Notes: generated by a model from the letters alone, not told the origin. Positions 1 through 12,606 are shown, numbered from the stretch's first letter. The stretch: DNA of 64,000 nt from Psoroptes ovis (GCA_002943765.1 PQWQ01000003.1:4029501-4093500); one strand, 5' to 3'. A program made the numbers and translations.

Positions 1-1663
1 TGGCGTATGTTTGTGTATCTGTGCGTGTGTGTGTGCAAAAAAAAGGTGGTCAATCTTTCATTTGATGATAATGATATGATATGATTAAATACATATGAAA
101 ACATATGCACATTAAATTATTGATTAATATGGAATTAAATTTCAAATTACTCTTCATAATAAACATTATCATCAAATAAACATCTCAAATGTATCATAGC
201 TGTTAGTATTTGATTTTTAACAATGATAATGATCAAAAGATGATCCTGGAACAGGCTTTATGCTAGCTTAGAATACAAGCTCTAATACAGGGCTAAGCTC
301 TTTTTCAAATCCATGTATTTATTTATTTCATTTATTTTGTTTTAATGAGAAATAAATAAAATGGAAATTGATAAATTAAATTTCCAATGAATTTCTTTGA
401 ATTGGAAAACAGAAAAAATATGAATTAAATTATGAATTATATATCGTATTGAATTGAAATTGATGAATATTTTTGTTTTAAATTTTCAAAAATTTTGGAT
501 TTTTTCACTTTCATTGGAACACACACACACACACACACACATGTATATCAATATAATCCAATCATAAATCCATCATCAAAATAAACATAATGAAGAGAAG
601 ATATACATCCATTTTTTCCTAAGAAAAAAATATTTCATCCACAAAAAATATTTATTTATATTTTGAAAAAATAAATATTCATTCATTTACACTCAGAAAT
701 AAACAAATACAAATACAAACACACAAGATTTGAAGAGAAATATTAAATTTATATTAATAATTCTTACAATTAATAATATTGAAAATGATAATGATAATTA
801 GCTATTCACCATAGTCCATAATATATCATCAACAATAATTTATTGATGATGATCATTGATGGTGGCGATAATGGCTATGGCGATGATGGCGATGGTGGTC
901 GTGGTGGTGGTGGTGAAGATGTCTGATGATGGTCATCATCACCATTATCATCAGTAAAACGATTCATCAAAACGAAATGAAACAAAGAAAAATGAAGAAG
1001 AAGAAGAAGAAGAAGAAGAAATAAATTATTTATGTTCTTCTTCAAATAAATAAATAAGAAAAAGGTTTGGATCAAACAAACAAACGAAACATTCACACAG
1101 ACATTCATTTAAAAAGGTCTTACAAATTCATTCAGATTTGTCTTTATTTTTTTTCAGTGAATTTGATTTTGTTTTTTTGTGTGAATTGAATCCATGAATC
1201 AATGATTGGAATGAATGAATGAATGAATGAATGAATAAAGTGAAAACGAAAATAAATTTTCAAATTTTTCAAATCAAATAATTTTCAAATAATTCCAAAA
1301 TCAATTTTTCAATTATTCGTTAATTTGCTTTTGTTTCGTGTGTCGAATATCCATAAACACGAATATTTATTTTATTTCATTTCATTTTTCATTTTTTCAT
1401 TTTTTCAAAAATTCAAAAATTTAAAGAATCAGTATTCTACAATACATCAGCCAAACACAGCAAACGCAAGTATGTTTTGAGAATGGTCACTTGTTTCGTG
1501 CCGTGAATTTGATGCGATTCATTTCAAATATTTCAAATGATGCGATTTTAGATCCGTGAATAATCATTTTTCGAATTTTTTTTTTTTTTTTGAATTTTCA
1601 AATTTTGATTAGTTTTTCATTGATTATTATTGTTTCCATCATTTTGATTAATATCATCCAGTC
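1..1663. other. Intergenic, upstream of first cuticle gene
   Basis: No convincing coding region. The stretch is AT-rich, with microsatellites: (AC)n at 519-541, (GAA)n at 994-1020 and (ATGA)n at 1211-1235. A short minus-strand open frame at 875-1108 is a low-complexity translation of the GAA and GGT repeats. It presumably holds the 5' flank of the gene starting at 1664, but no clear TATA box was found. Confidence 0.6.
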
Positions 1664-3737
1664 ATGCAAAAGGTAAGATTAGAATTTATTTTAAATATTT
1701 TCTGTAAAAATATATTTGGGAATATTTTCAAATTTTTTTATTTGAATTTACGAAAAAAAAATTTAGTTTATAATAATAGGATTGACCATTACATTAATGG
1801 TCATCAATGTTTATGGCCAAAAAGGTCGAACATTTGTTAATCCGGCACTTAGTCCTGGTCGTAAAGCATTGGCCAAAAGTCCAACAAAACCATTAGTACC
1901 ACCGCCAAGAATTAGTCAAACAGTATGAATTTTTTTTTCAAATTTTTTCAAACATATTTCGCGAATTTATTTCCATCTTAAATTTTAAATTTTTTCCAAC
2001 CATTTTTTCTAATCATAAATCGATAGCATATTGATTCTAATTCAATACTTTCAACTGAACGAACTGGTCCAGAAGCACCTTCGCCATTTGCTGGACCACG
2101 ACCAGATGCTGCCAATGCTGGTCAAACTCCGAGACGACCGCTTCCTTCACGACCATCACCATCAAGTCCTTCAAGCCCATCATCTCCATTTGACTCAAGC
2201 CGATTGCCATCAGGAACAGCATCGCCGTTAAGCCGAGATCGATCGCCAAGTGGTCCATCAGGTCCATCCGGTCCATCAGGTCCATTTGGCCCATCAGGCC
2301 CATCAGGTCCTTCAGGTCCTTCAGGCCCATCAGGTCCATTTGGCCCATCAGGTCCTTCAGGACCATCAGGCCCGTCAGGTCCATCAGGCCCATCAGGTCC
2401 TTCAGGACCATCAGGCCCGTCAGGTCCATCAGGCCCATCAGGTCCATCAGGACCATCAGGCCCATCAGGTCCATCTCCATTTAGCCAAACTCGATTGCCA
2501 AGCGGTCCGTCACCATTTAGTCCATCAGGTCCTTCAGCCCCATCAGGTGTAGCATCTCCGTTAAGCCGAAATCGATTGCCAAGTGGTCCATCAGGTCCGT
2601 CACCAGCAGGCCCATCAGGCCCATCATCTCCATTCAGCCCGAGCCGATCGCCAAGTGGTCCATCTGGTCCATCAGGCCCATCAGGTCCTTCAGGCCCGTC
2701 AGGACCATCAGGCCCATCAGGCCCATCAGGTCCATTCGGCCCATCAGGTCCTTCAGGACCATCAGGCCCGTCAGGTCCATCAGGCCCATCAGGTCCATTC
2801 GGCCCATCAGGTCCTTCAGGACCATCAGGCCCGTCAGGTCCATCAGGTCCATTCGGCCCATCAGGTCCTTCAGGACCATCAGGCCCGTCAGGTCCATCAG
2901 GCCCATCAGGTCCATTCGGCCCATCAGGTCCTTCAGGACCATCAGGCCCGTCCGGTCCATCAGGCCCGTCAGGTCCATCAGGCCCATCAGGTCCTTCAGG
3001 CCCGTCAGGACCGTCAGGTCCATCAGGTCCATCTCCATTTAGCCAAACCCGATTGCCAAGCGGTCCGTCACCATTTAGTCCATCAGGTCCTTCAGCCCCA
3101 ACAGGTGTAGCATCTCCGTTGAGCCGAAGTCGATTGCCAAGTGGTCCATCAGGTCCATCATCTCCATTTAGTCCAAGTCGATCGCCAAGTGGTCCAGTGC
3201 CAGCAGGTCCGGCACCATCACGACCATTCTCATCTTCAGCCTCAGCTGGTCCATCCCGCGAACGTGATGATGAAGGAGACAGTGAAGAAGGTGGTCCACA
3301 TCCAGCTCCAGAACCATATTCATTTTCATTCGCAGTAAATGATGAAGAAAGTGGTGCTCAATTAACTCGTGAAGAACGACAAGATATATCAGGCAATATT
3401 GTCGGTTTTTATCATATAATCGATGCCGAAGGTCGTCGCCGTCGTGTCGATTATACAGCCGGCCCAGATGGTTTCAAGGTAAGTTTTAATTACTAATTAA
3501 AAAATTACATTAAATCCTTCATTCCATTCCAACCGAAAAATTCATTAATTCTACGATCATCAATCATTGAAAATATTTTCGAAAAAAATCCAGGCAACAA
3601 TCTCATCAAATGAAGAAGGTTTAATTAATGCCGATTCAGCCGATGCTGGTTTCACTGTCGAAGAAGTATCGGAAGATCGTCAAAATGCTGTAGCTGCTGC
3701 TGCACAAGCTGCCGCAGCTAATCGTCCAAAAGCATAA
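1664..3737 (+). CDS. Cuticle protein with collagen-like Gly-Pro-Ser tract and chitin-binding R&R domain
   Basis: Structural protein of the chitinous exoskeleton, secreted by epidermis. Model: exons 1664-1672, 1767-1922, 2027-3478, 3594-3737, all joining in frame at GT-AG introns; 586 residues. Residues 1-20 are a signal peptide (begins MQKFIIIGLT, ends VYG). Two blocks of near-perfect Gly-Pro-Ser triplets with occasional Gly-Pro-Phe (about 25 and 43 triplets) lie at 2248-2473 and 2656-3033, separated and followed by SPFSQTRLPSGPSPFSP-type spacers. The C-terminus carries a chitin_bind_4 domain (about 3309-3620): EPYSFSF, then a conserved G-N-I-V-G-F-Y, R-R-V-D-Y and G-P-D-G-F. It ends in an Ala-rich tail. 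A three-residue first exon followed by a signal-peptide exon matches the 7155 gene and is typical of arthropod cuticle genes. The domain is certain; the repeat count may vary by assembly. Confidence 0.9.
2248..3033 (+). repeat. 9-bp coding minisatellite (GGTCCATCA-like units, Gly-Pro-Ser)
   Basis: Two arrays, 2248-2473 and 2656-3033, of 9-bp units encoding Gly-Pro-Ser. Synonymous changes (CCA/CCG/CCT, TCA/TCC) and periodic GGTCCATT(T/C) units encoding Gly-Pro-Phe create a higher-order repeat of about 54-63 bp. The flanking segments (about 2473-2600 and 3033-3150) are near-duplicates, so the array plus flank has been duplicated as a block. Confidence 0.9.
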
Positions 3738-6432
3738 ACCAATGAACAAGCGAAGGCCTCGAACAAAACGATGGAACATTCATTGATTTTTTATTAATTT
3801 TTAAAAATAAACCATTGATTCGAAGACATTGAATACACTCATACACACTCAGACACACACACACACGAATATATTTTAGATTATTAACATTTAAAATTAA
3901 GAAAAGCTAATCATTCATCGATCGAAGGAGCATAATTTTTTTTCTGTGTGTTTTTAATTAATAATCAATTAATTTCATGTATTTTCAATACGAACATATA
4001 TTCTTCAATACGGATTAAATCTCATTAATAATCATAATAATAAAAAATAAAATAAAAACATTTGTCCATTAATTTCTTAATTTTAATTGAACCGTGAATT
4101 ATGATTTCATTTTATTATTTTTGAAATATTCAAATAGCTTTAAATATGATAATATTTGTATTTGTGTATTCAAAATGATGATGATGATCGCTTATGATAA
4201 TTATTATCGTTCAATTCATCAATCAATATAACATTAACATCGTTCATTCATTCAATTTTCAAATGAAGCATCGTATTCATTGACAATAATTGTTTACGGG
4301 ACATCAAAAACATGAAGGTGATCTGAATTTTTTTTTTTTAAATTTCTTTGAAACATCTTAATCAATTTGGAAGACATCATCTTTTTGGGAAGACAGAAAT
4401 AAATGTTTGTTTTAAATGTTCCTCAGAGAAAAAAAAAGAAGATCATCGGCGATGTAATTAAGAAATTTACACCTGTACAAATGGATAGACACACATTAAG
4501 ATTGTTATTATTATTATTATTACGATTTTGAATTATTAATTAATTAATCATCAAAATATGAATTAAAAGATGCGATCAATCAATGAAATCTTTAAAATCA
4601 ATTTGAAATCAGCTTGAATCAGTTTGAATCAACTTGAAGAATTGTTTTTTTCTTTCAAAATTTAAATATGGAATTCCTGAAATGTTTTTTTGATTTATCT
4701 TTGATCAATGTACCACCTTGTATGCAAATTGATTCGAATATTGAATATTTGATTATTTTTATTTTGAATATTCGATTGACTCGTGTTGATAATGGTCTGT
4801 AACGAGGCTGATGTGCATTATTGGTTTTCAAAATGTTTTTCAAAATGTTTTGAATTTTCAAAATTTCAAAAAATTGAAAATTGAAACTTCAAAACAAATC
4901 AAAATCAATGATAAATCAAAAGCGATGATAATGAAGATAATGAAGATGATCCATTTAAAATTAAAACTAAAGCTTCATCATAAGCAACAGTTATACATGT
5001 ATGCATGCAGCAACAACAGGGATGTTTGAACATTGAAAATTTGAAATTTTTAAGAAAAATTTTAAAAAATTTAAATTTTTGAAAATTCAAAACTTTTCCT
5101 AAGAAACATACAGGGATTTGCAACGATTTGATGGTCATTTTCCTGTATTTGTACAGATATTGCAGACTCTGCCTGTGCGAACAAGCACAACAACAACAAC
5201 AGTGTCTTGAACATCGTTGGCGGCAGTGTGAATGCGATTTGTAAAACATGATGTCTTCATGATTTGAAAACATTTTAAATAAACATTTGAAACAAATCTC
5301 ACCATTTAAATCTTCATAGGAAATCTTCCTTTAAAAATATCATTGAATTTTTTCAAAAATTTATGTTTTGAAACGTCTTAAATCATTCTCATGATTCTAA
5401 GTTATGATTATTTGAAATTAATTGTTTTTAATTCAAAAATTTCAGAAAATTATTTGAAATATTCCTGAAATCCCAAAGGAAAAAATCTGAAATTATACTG
5501 GGAAACTGAAAAAATTCTTGAACTTTACTTTGATCATATCGATCTTTATGTTCACATTCATTCATTCATTTGCTTTGATTAATGTTCAATTGTCTTGGAT
5601 TCAATTGTATTTGATTCAATCGTTTGGATTCAATTCAATTGAATTCAAATGATTCGAAAAATTTGCCATTGAAAATTCAAAAATTCAAAAACGAAACAAG
5701 TGTAATATATATGTGTATGACTAACGGCTATTTTTCTATTTAACAAATTAAATATTTTAAAACGCAATTTTTGCATTTAAAACTGGCACAAACTTGCACA
5801 TACACGATCAAATCAATGATTGAATATTTGAAATATCTTCGTAAATATCTCAGAAATATCTTCGTAAATATCTTTGAAATTGATCATTTTCTAGAATCAA
5901 TGAATGAATCAAATGAAAAATGATGCAAAAACAAAAACAAGTGAAGATGTTCGAGGTTGAATATACATGGCTGAAAACATGTTACTCGGAGATTTAAGCT
6001 GTGTAAGGTGTAAGCTTAACATAAACAGCGAGGATAACTCCATGTCTTAAAGCGTAAAAACAATATTGGAATTGAAATTTTGAATTTGTTAATTTGAATT
6101 TTGTTATTTTTCGAGAAAAATTTACAAAAACAAATTTCGATTCGCGTAGAACACACGAAACGATTCAAGGAATCTATTTCTTGTGTATTTTGCCATTTAA
6201 GATTCGATTTTCTTAAGATTATTCATTTTCTAAAGATTTTACGATTTGGAATAATCTTCGAGAAGAAACTAGAAAAATAACAAATCAACAAATCAACAAA
6301 TATGAAAAAAATAGCACTGAATTGGAAATAACAACAATAACAACAACAAACAAGCACGCGATTTTATGCGTGTTTTTAATTAATTAAAAATTTTCAAAAT
6401 TCAAATTTTTCTTTTTTTAGTCAATCACAAAT

Positions 6433-6522
6433 ATTACAAGGTTGTCCGAAAAGTTTTGGCTGATTTTCAAGCAGCAACTCCATCATTGTTAGAGCGGAAT
6501 GAACTTTTCGGACAACCTAATA
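6433..6522. mobile_element. Mariner-type MITE (subfamily B)
   Basis: A palindromic element bounded by AAGGTTGTCCGAAAAGTTTTGG and its reverse complement GAACTTTTCGGACAACCTAATA. The interior resembles subfamily B (GAGCGGAATGAAC core). It is too short to encode transposase. TA-flanked inverted termini of this kind are characteristic of Tc1/mariner elements. Confidence 0.8.
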
Positions 6523-6540
6523 TACAAATAAATGAAAATA

Positions 6541-6624
6541 TATTAGGTTGGCCGATAAGTTGTTGCCGGTTTTCTCATTATTCTCTACAAAATAATCGGC
6601 AAAAACTTTTCGGACAGCCTAATA
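6541..6624. mobile_element. Mariner-type MITE (subfamily A)
   Basis: 84 bp. The left end is TATTAGGTTGGCCGATAAGTT and the right end CAAAAACTTTTCGGACAGCCTAATA, with interior TTCTCTAC-AAAATAATCGGC. It begins only 18 bp after the previous copy, so two independent insertions sit almost side by side. Confidence 0.85.
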
Positions 6625-7053
6625 TATTTCGTTTTTTTAGCATCTTTTTGTCAGATTCACACTTGTGTTCGTATAATATTATGGCGATGATGGCAATATT
6701 CATTGAAAATTTTAATTTGTGATTCCGTTATCAATAAAATGTTATGCTGCGTATGTTTGTATGTATGTTCTATGTACGTACAAACATAGAAATACGTGCT
6801 TGATTTGGACATTGATGTGTGTGTGATTGTGTATGATGATGATGATCATGCTATGATGATGCTATTTTTTGCCAATAAAACACAAACACATTCACAATTC
6901 ATTTATTCATTCATTTTAATTTAATTTTTAATTTATTCAAAATGTAAAACACATTGATTTAAACACATTCATTGATGATGAACATGGATGATCACCATTT
7001 TTGTTATTTTTGTTTTTCAGTTTTTGCAGCATTTTTTCACTTTTTTCAGCCGA

Positions 7054-7063
7054 TATATAAATA
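7054..7063 (+). promoter_or_regulatory. TATA box of cuticle gene at 7155
   Basis: TATATAAATA lies 92 bp upstream of the ATG, which leaves room for a transcription start near 7085-7095 and a short 5' leader. The position suits a TATA-driven cuticle gene. Confidence 0.6.
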
Positions 7064-7154
7064 AGCATGGATTGTAGATTTCCCACATAGATTTTTGCTG
7101 TTGTTTATTATTTGAAATTTTTGAAAATTCACGAGAATTCTACGCTTGAACAAA

Positions 7155-7615
7155 ATGATCAAAGTAAGTTTTTTGAATTTTGAAACTTATCCTGAATAAT
7201 TCAATGATTTTGGTTTTAAATATTCATTATTTCGTTCTATTATGAACTATAGCGTGTGATTGTATTGTTGGCCATTTGTATGGTCATTTTCAATGAACAA
7301 ATTGTTTGCCGTAATCTGTTGCAAACAATTCAACGTAACGTACGACAAGCAGAACAAGATGAAGCACCGGAACCATATTCATTCAATTATGAATCGGTTG
7401 ATGAAAATGGTACCATTTCACAACGACAAGAACAAGGTGATGCACAAGGTAATATTGTTGGTCAATATTCATATCAAAATCCACAAACTGGTCTTTATCG
7501 TATTGTATCATATACATCGGATGCAAACGGATTTTCAGCACGTGTCGAAACCAATGAACCAGGAACGAAAACATCGAATCCGGCAAATGTTGAAATTATT
7601 TCATCAGCTCAATAG
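7155..7615 (+). CDS. R&R-type chitin-binding cuticle protein
   Basis: Small exoskeleton protein that binds chitin. Exons 7155-7163 (Met-Ile-Lys) and 7253-7615; 123 residues. The signal peptide is about residues 1-21 (KRVIVLLAICMVIFNEQIVC). The mature protein is essentially one chitin_bind_4 domain: EPYSFNYESVDENG, then R-Q-E-Q-G-D-A-Q-G-N-I-V-G, Y-R-I-V-S-Y-T-S-D-A-N-G-F and T-N-E-P-G-T. This is the chelicerate version of the R&R consensus, complete at both ends. A TATA box lies 92 bp upstream. The three-residue first exon matches the larger cuticle gene at 1664, suggesting shared origin. Confidence 0.93.
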
Positions 7616-8371
7616 AAGATTAATACCTTATAAAGCTTAAAGATTAAAGCCATTCAAACCCTTTGAACATCTTCTAAATGGTCGATCATCATCGTCATCT
7701 GAAAATATAAGCAATGTATTCTATGAATCCTATCAAAAAGAGTTAAATTTTCCCAAGAGTTATTTTAAATATATTTTCCTCCTTTTTTAAATATTTTTCA
7801 ATACATACTTAACCCATGTACACACACACACACACACATACACACTTATTCACACTAAACTAATGATATAATCAATTTAAATTTTTGACAAATGTTTGTG
7901 TTCACATCACATCATCATCATCATAATCACATAATCAACAATGTTGTAAAAGATATTAATTTGAATGTATTTTCTTTTCTATTTTAAATTTTCTTCTAAG
8001 TTTATTTAAATACATATTTCTTTTAAATTTTACAATAGTCCGATATGCCATTTGTCATTTACTCGTTTGATCAATCGATTGATGAATTTCGATTGATGAT
8101 TTTTGGTTAAGTTTTCAATTTTCATTTATTCATTCGAATAATCCTTTCATGTCTCTCATGTTTCATGAGAACAAACGATGATGAAAATGGTCATTTTACT
8201 GGTCACAAACGTGAAAGAAATTTTCGCATATTTTCGCATTCATTTTCAATTTGGAAAAATGACCAATGTGTTTGATCTAGCTGTTTATCCATTTGTTTGA
8301 TTGATATTTTCAAAAATATCATTTTTTGTCCCTTATTTTGTTTGGAATTGTCTTTGGTCTCATCTTCTCAA
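7616..8371. other. Intergenic
   Basis: AT-rich, with a (CA)n microsatellite near 7819-7839. No gene recognised. The open frame of the next gene extends upstream to 8297, but its first 25 codons look like 5' leader. Confidence 0.55.
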
Positions 8372-9256
8372 ATGAAAATGAATGTAAATCAAACGTTTTC
8401 GATAGTTTTTGTTTTGATTATTTGCCATCAGTTGAGCGGTGTTTGGTGTCGATATTCAACAATTCAACAGCAACAACAACAACAATCAAATCAAGCATTT
8501 CAATCAAATTCTATGAATAATGTCGTTCAAGCAGCAATCGAACGTAAACATCGTGTAATATTCAACAATATTGAATCATCAATGGACAGTACTAAACCGG
8601 TGACCATACAAGTACCAGCAAATCCAATACCAATAACATTAATATTACGATCAAGTTCAAGTAATTTGAATGTAATCCACGAACATTCAAATTCGAATGT
8701 CGGTGTTAATGAAGAAACACAATCAAACGATGAACCACATCGATTGATACATGTTGTCCGCAAGCCAATCATACAAGAAATTTATGAAATCATCACGCCA
8801 TATCGATTTGTAGAGCAAAAAATTGAACCAGTCAAAGAGACGATTAATACGATAATAAGTACACAACAACAACCTGCTAGTAATAATCAAACAAATCATG
8901 ATCAAAAACAACAACAGCCGCAACAAAACTATAATCTTCATTATCAGAATCATCAAGAATTTCAACAGCAGCAACAACACCAGCAACACCAACAACAACC
9001 TTATTCACGAAATGAAATGATGTATGTAATCGAGAATCCACAAATTGATCAACAATTAGCGGCGATGGAAACAATGAAATCCATAGAAAAACATCGACAT
9101 AAACAACAGCGACGACAACAACAACATAAAGATCAGCAACAACAACAACAAATCGAATCATGGCAAACATTGATGCGTAATGAACTGATACAACAATATC
9201 GTAAAGCGATCGATGATGGCCTAATGACCACGTTGTATGGCATACCTGTACTATAA
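8372..9256 (+). CDS. Secreted Gln-rich protein, paralogue 1 of an unassigned family
   Basis: Function unknown. A single exon from Met at 8372 gives 294 residues; this start is preferred because it opens a clear signal peptide (MKMNVNQTFSIVFVLIICHQ, cleavage near WC). After a short Gln run, a conserved segment reads ANPIPITLILRSSSSNLNV and then DEPHRLIHVVRKPIIQEIYE followed by ITPYRFVEQKIEPVKETI. The same two blocks occur in the gene at 12458-11305 and weakly in that at 15822-14590. The C-terminal half is Gln/His-rich. Location among cuticle genes suggests an extracellular, cuticle-associated role; that is inference. I do not recognise a named Pfam family with confidence. Confidence 0.8.
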   Translation: MKMNVNQTFSIVFVLIICHQLSGVWCRYSTIQQQQQQQSNQAFQSNSMNNVVQAAIERKHRVIFNNIESSMDSTKPVTIQVPANPIPITLILRSSSSNLNVIHEHSNSNVGVNEETQSNDEPHRLIHVVRKPIIQEIYEIITPYRFVEQKIEPVKETINTIISTQQQPASNNQTNHDQKQQQPQQNYNLHYQNHQEFQQQQQHQQHQQQPYSRNEMMYVIENPQIDQQLAAMETMKSIEKHRHKQQRRQQQHKDQQQQQQIESWQTLMRNELIQQYRKAIDDGLMTTLYGIPVL

Positions 9257-10346
9257 ATTGTGATTAATTAATTCAACTATTTCGATATTTGATTATCATA
9301 AATAATCAATCATTAATGATATCTACACACAACGGACCAGTTGTATAATCATCATTTAACTGGCATAATCAATGATATAATCATCCCATTCAATCGAATA
9401 ATCATCCAATGCCAACACAAATACGTACAAAACACAAGCACAAATAATTTTGATCAAATGCGTTTGACCAAAATTTGTTATCATCAATGATCATATTGAT
9501 ATTAACATGAATAAATTGATGTTTTAATATTGATTCTATTGAATTGTATTTGAAGTCTTATGATGATGATGAACATGAATAAACAAAACAAAATAAAACA
9601 AGTATTATTCATTTTCAAAAATTGAAAACATTTTAATTTTTCAAAATAAAATATTCAAGGTGAAACATTGAAGCAAAATATTTGAAAATGTTGGCTTGTG
9701 TTTTAATTGCTTAGTCTTTGGCTGCTTTGGCTTTGGCTGCCAAAGCTACACAGAGCTACAAATAACTTAAATTAAACATTTGAAAACACAAAAATATTTA
9801 CGACATCCAACAAAAAATTAATTTGAATCGTGATTTGTGTCCCTAAATCCTAAGAAAATTTTCAAAAATTGAAATAATACAAATTTCAATTAGTACAAAT
9901 TGAATCAAACAATCAATTCAATTCAAAATTACAATTAAACAATTCAAAAAATTCAAAATTCAAAAAAATAATAAATTTTTGAATTTTTGAAATTTAAAAT
10001 TCAAAATTTTTCAAAATTTCAATTTCTCAATCATCATTCATTCATCATTCATTATTCATTATTCATTGATTTATAAGTTTTTGAATTTTTTAAATTTTTA
10101 AAAATTTTATTGATATTTTTCCAGGTAATTTTGACTATTTCTCATCATTTATTACACACACAGACATTCAATTGTCCAGACTCAATTATTTAGAATCAAT
10201 TATTGTGATTTACGATCGCTTTAATTCACACACACACGCAGACACACACCCAAACCCTTTGATTTCAATTTGATTTCATTTGATTTTATTTGATTTCATT
10301 TGATTTTATTTGATTCGATTACACTCGAAAAAAAAATGTTTCAAAG

Positions 10347-10430
10347 TATTAGGTTGTCCGATAAGTTCTTGTCGATTTTCGAATGATTTCCTACGATATA
10401 ATCGGCAAAAACTTATCGGACAACCTAATA
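10347..10430. mobile_element. Mariner-type MITE (subfamily A)
   Basis: 84 bp with ends TATTAGGTTGTCCGATAAGTT and AACTTATCGGACAACCTAATA, a perfect inverted match. The interior carries CTACGATATAATCGGCAAAA as in the copies at 6541, 14433 and 28051. Flanked by TA. Confidence 0.9.
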
Positions 10431-10987
10431 ATTCAAATATAAAAATTCACATCATATCATTTGATTTGTAATTGATTAATTAATTAATTTCCAATAATAA
10501 TAATTAATGGATTAATAAAATTGAAAAAAAAATTCCCATGAAAATTCATGAGACACATTCACACAATGATTTATTTATAAATGAATACAAAATTTAAAAT
10601 GATAATATCATCATTTACACCTTTTGAAAATAATGATGATGATCATTGAAAAATAACGCAATTTTTTTTGCAAAATGTATTCAACAGGTGGTTCAATCAA
10701 CATGAGATTCAATTGAATTGCATGGAATTCTACCAAAATCAATGAATTTCTTCGGAAAATGGAAATTAAAGAAATTGAGTTCTTCTACGAATTGCTTGAT
10801 GAGAAAAATATATTTTTAAATCAAACAAAAAATTAAAATCAAAATAAATAAATTTCCCCATTCGATGCAATCGATTCAATGCAATTCAATTAATCATTTT
10901 TGATTCATTTGTAATCCTTTGATTAATAATTCATCTGTAATCAGCTGATTATCAATTCCATTCGATTAATAATAATTCATTTGATTG

Positions 10988-11073
10988 TATTAGGTTGTCC
11001 CGAAAGTTTTTGCCAATTTACTAATTGACAAATGTTTGAAAATCGGCAAAAATTTTCAGGACGATCTAACAAT
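10988..11073. mobile_element. Mariner-type MITE, diverged
   Basis: The left end TATTAGGTTGTCCCGAAAGTT pairs imperfectly with right end AATCGGCAAAAATTTTCAGG followed by ACGATCTAACAATA. The right terminus has several substitutions, so this is an older copy. Confidence 0.75.
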
Positions 11074-11304
11074 AATAATTCATTTTTTTTAAGATTTATA
11101 CTTTAATACAATTAATTTTCAATTATTAATAATTAATGTTTTCATCATTTGAAATCAACATTTCAAATGTTGTAGATATGGGTGTACGTGTGTTTGATTT
11201 GAGCGATGATGATAATAATAAGTGTTTCCATAATTAGTCTTTGTTTGAATTGTTTTAGTTACATAATGACTCGATTTAATGTTTTAATTTAAAATTTTAA
11301 AAAT

Positions 11305-12458
11305 TTAAACCTGGAATGATTTCAATGATGGTGATGATGATGGTGCTACAGCCGATGATGATGAGGATGATGATGAAGTAGATAATGATATCGATGTTGA
11401 TTGTGATGATGGTGATGGTGATGGTGATTTATTTTTAACCGATTGCATCGAAGGCGTTTTCAACATTGCCGCCACTGATTTCGATAAACTTTGATCCAAT
11501 GTTTTCGGTATTGATTTACCATCAATATCGGTACCTTTTAGAATGGATGTAGATGAAATGATTGCATTTGTACCGTGTATTAATTTTTGAAAATCTGTTT
11601 GTGCACCACTGCTATTATCGATTAGATCATCTTCACTTGATGAATCCAGTGAATCAAGAATTAATGGTGATGCTTGAATGTGATGATTTTTTGTATTCGA
11701 TGCAGCAGCTGCATATTGAGTATTAGCACTAGTCACTATTAATGGTCTACCACTTTGACCACTGGCTACTGGCTGTTGATTGCTGCCAAGATTAATATTA
11801 CCACTATTTTTTGCAACAACAGTTTTAATTTCTTCTTGTACTGGATGTACTTCTTGCAATATTTTTCGATATGGTGATATAACTTCATGTATTTCTTGTA
11901 TGATTGGTTTGGTTACCGTATGCAACAACCGATGTGGTTCATCTTCAGATGTTGATTCTTGTGTATCACCGATTGCACCTTGATGTTTTTGTAGCACATT
12001 CAACGATGATGATGCTGAACGGAATATAATGTTGATCGGTATCGATTTGGCGCCAACTAATCGTAATTAATCGAATGAATTATGATTAGTCAATCATCAG
12101 ACATATGCCTGAATAACTTACCTTCAACAGTTGCCGTTTGAATAGTACCCGACGAAGGAATATCTTTATATTCAATATTATGTTTCGTTTGAACTGTTAT
12201 CGGTATAATGCCTGGAGCACCGACAGCACCACTAGTCCCAGTATTTGCAGTCAATGAACGAAACAATGATGCATAATTATTGTGGGCATTACGATGTTGT
12301 TGCGTTAAGATTCCACCATTATTTTGACCGAGACGAATCATATCACCAGCACCAATTCGACCAATTGTTTTCGTATTTCGTAACCCACCTGAATATGGTA
12401 ATGATTGAATCATGGCCGCCATCGTCGTTGTAATGATCAATACTTGTATCAGGTACAT
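11305..12458 (-). CDS. Secreted low-complexity protein, paralogue 2 of an unassigned family
   Basis: Function unknown. Exons 12458-12122 and 12056-11305 join in frame over a 65-bp GT-AG intron; 362 residues. The N-terminus MYLIQVLIITTTMAAMIQSL is a signal peptide. Across the splice the protein reads VGAKSIPINIIFRSASSSLNV, then DEPHRLLHTVTKPIIQEIHE and ISPYRKILQEVHPVQEEIKT, closely matching the gene at 8372. The C-terminus is Ser-rich. The opposite orientation to paralogue 1 and a shared domain order suggest inverted duplication. A TATTTATA (minus-strand TATAAATA) lies at 12607-12614, about 150 bp upstream. Confidence 0.85.
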
Positions 12459-12606
12459 TTTACAATTGTTATGGTGAAATGTGTACTAATTGGAAATGAG
12501 CCGAATCAGTCAATGAAAATCACCAATCACCGAAAATATGAGTAGATCCGATTCAAATAATTGAAATTAAACAAAAATGAATCCAAAATCCAACAAATCG
12601 AGCCAA

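Larger units (their letters stand above)
3738..7154. other. Intergenic with two adjacent mariner-type MITEs
   Basis: 3.4 kb of AT-rich DNA between two cuticle genes. Small open frames (4655-4861, 4905-5273) show no recognisable family and no splice-supported extension. The supported contents are MITEs at 6433-6522 and 6541-6624 and the promoter at about 7054. Confidence 0.6.
9257..11304. other. Intergenic with two MITEs
   Basis: Between paralogues 1 and 2, transcribed towards each other. It contains an 11-bp-period T-rich repeat (TTTGATTTCAT-like) at 10261-10318, a (CA)n patch near 10231-10250, and MITEs at 10347-10430 and 10988-11073. No gene seen. Confidence 0.6.

Noticed and set aside
2037..2480. 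147-codon minus-strand open frame (Met/Asp/Leu-rich)
   Set aside because: It is the antisense shadow of the Gly-Pro-Ser repeat; 9-bp repeats keep all frames open. The other frames at 2250-3110 are likewise shadows.
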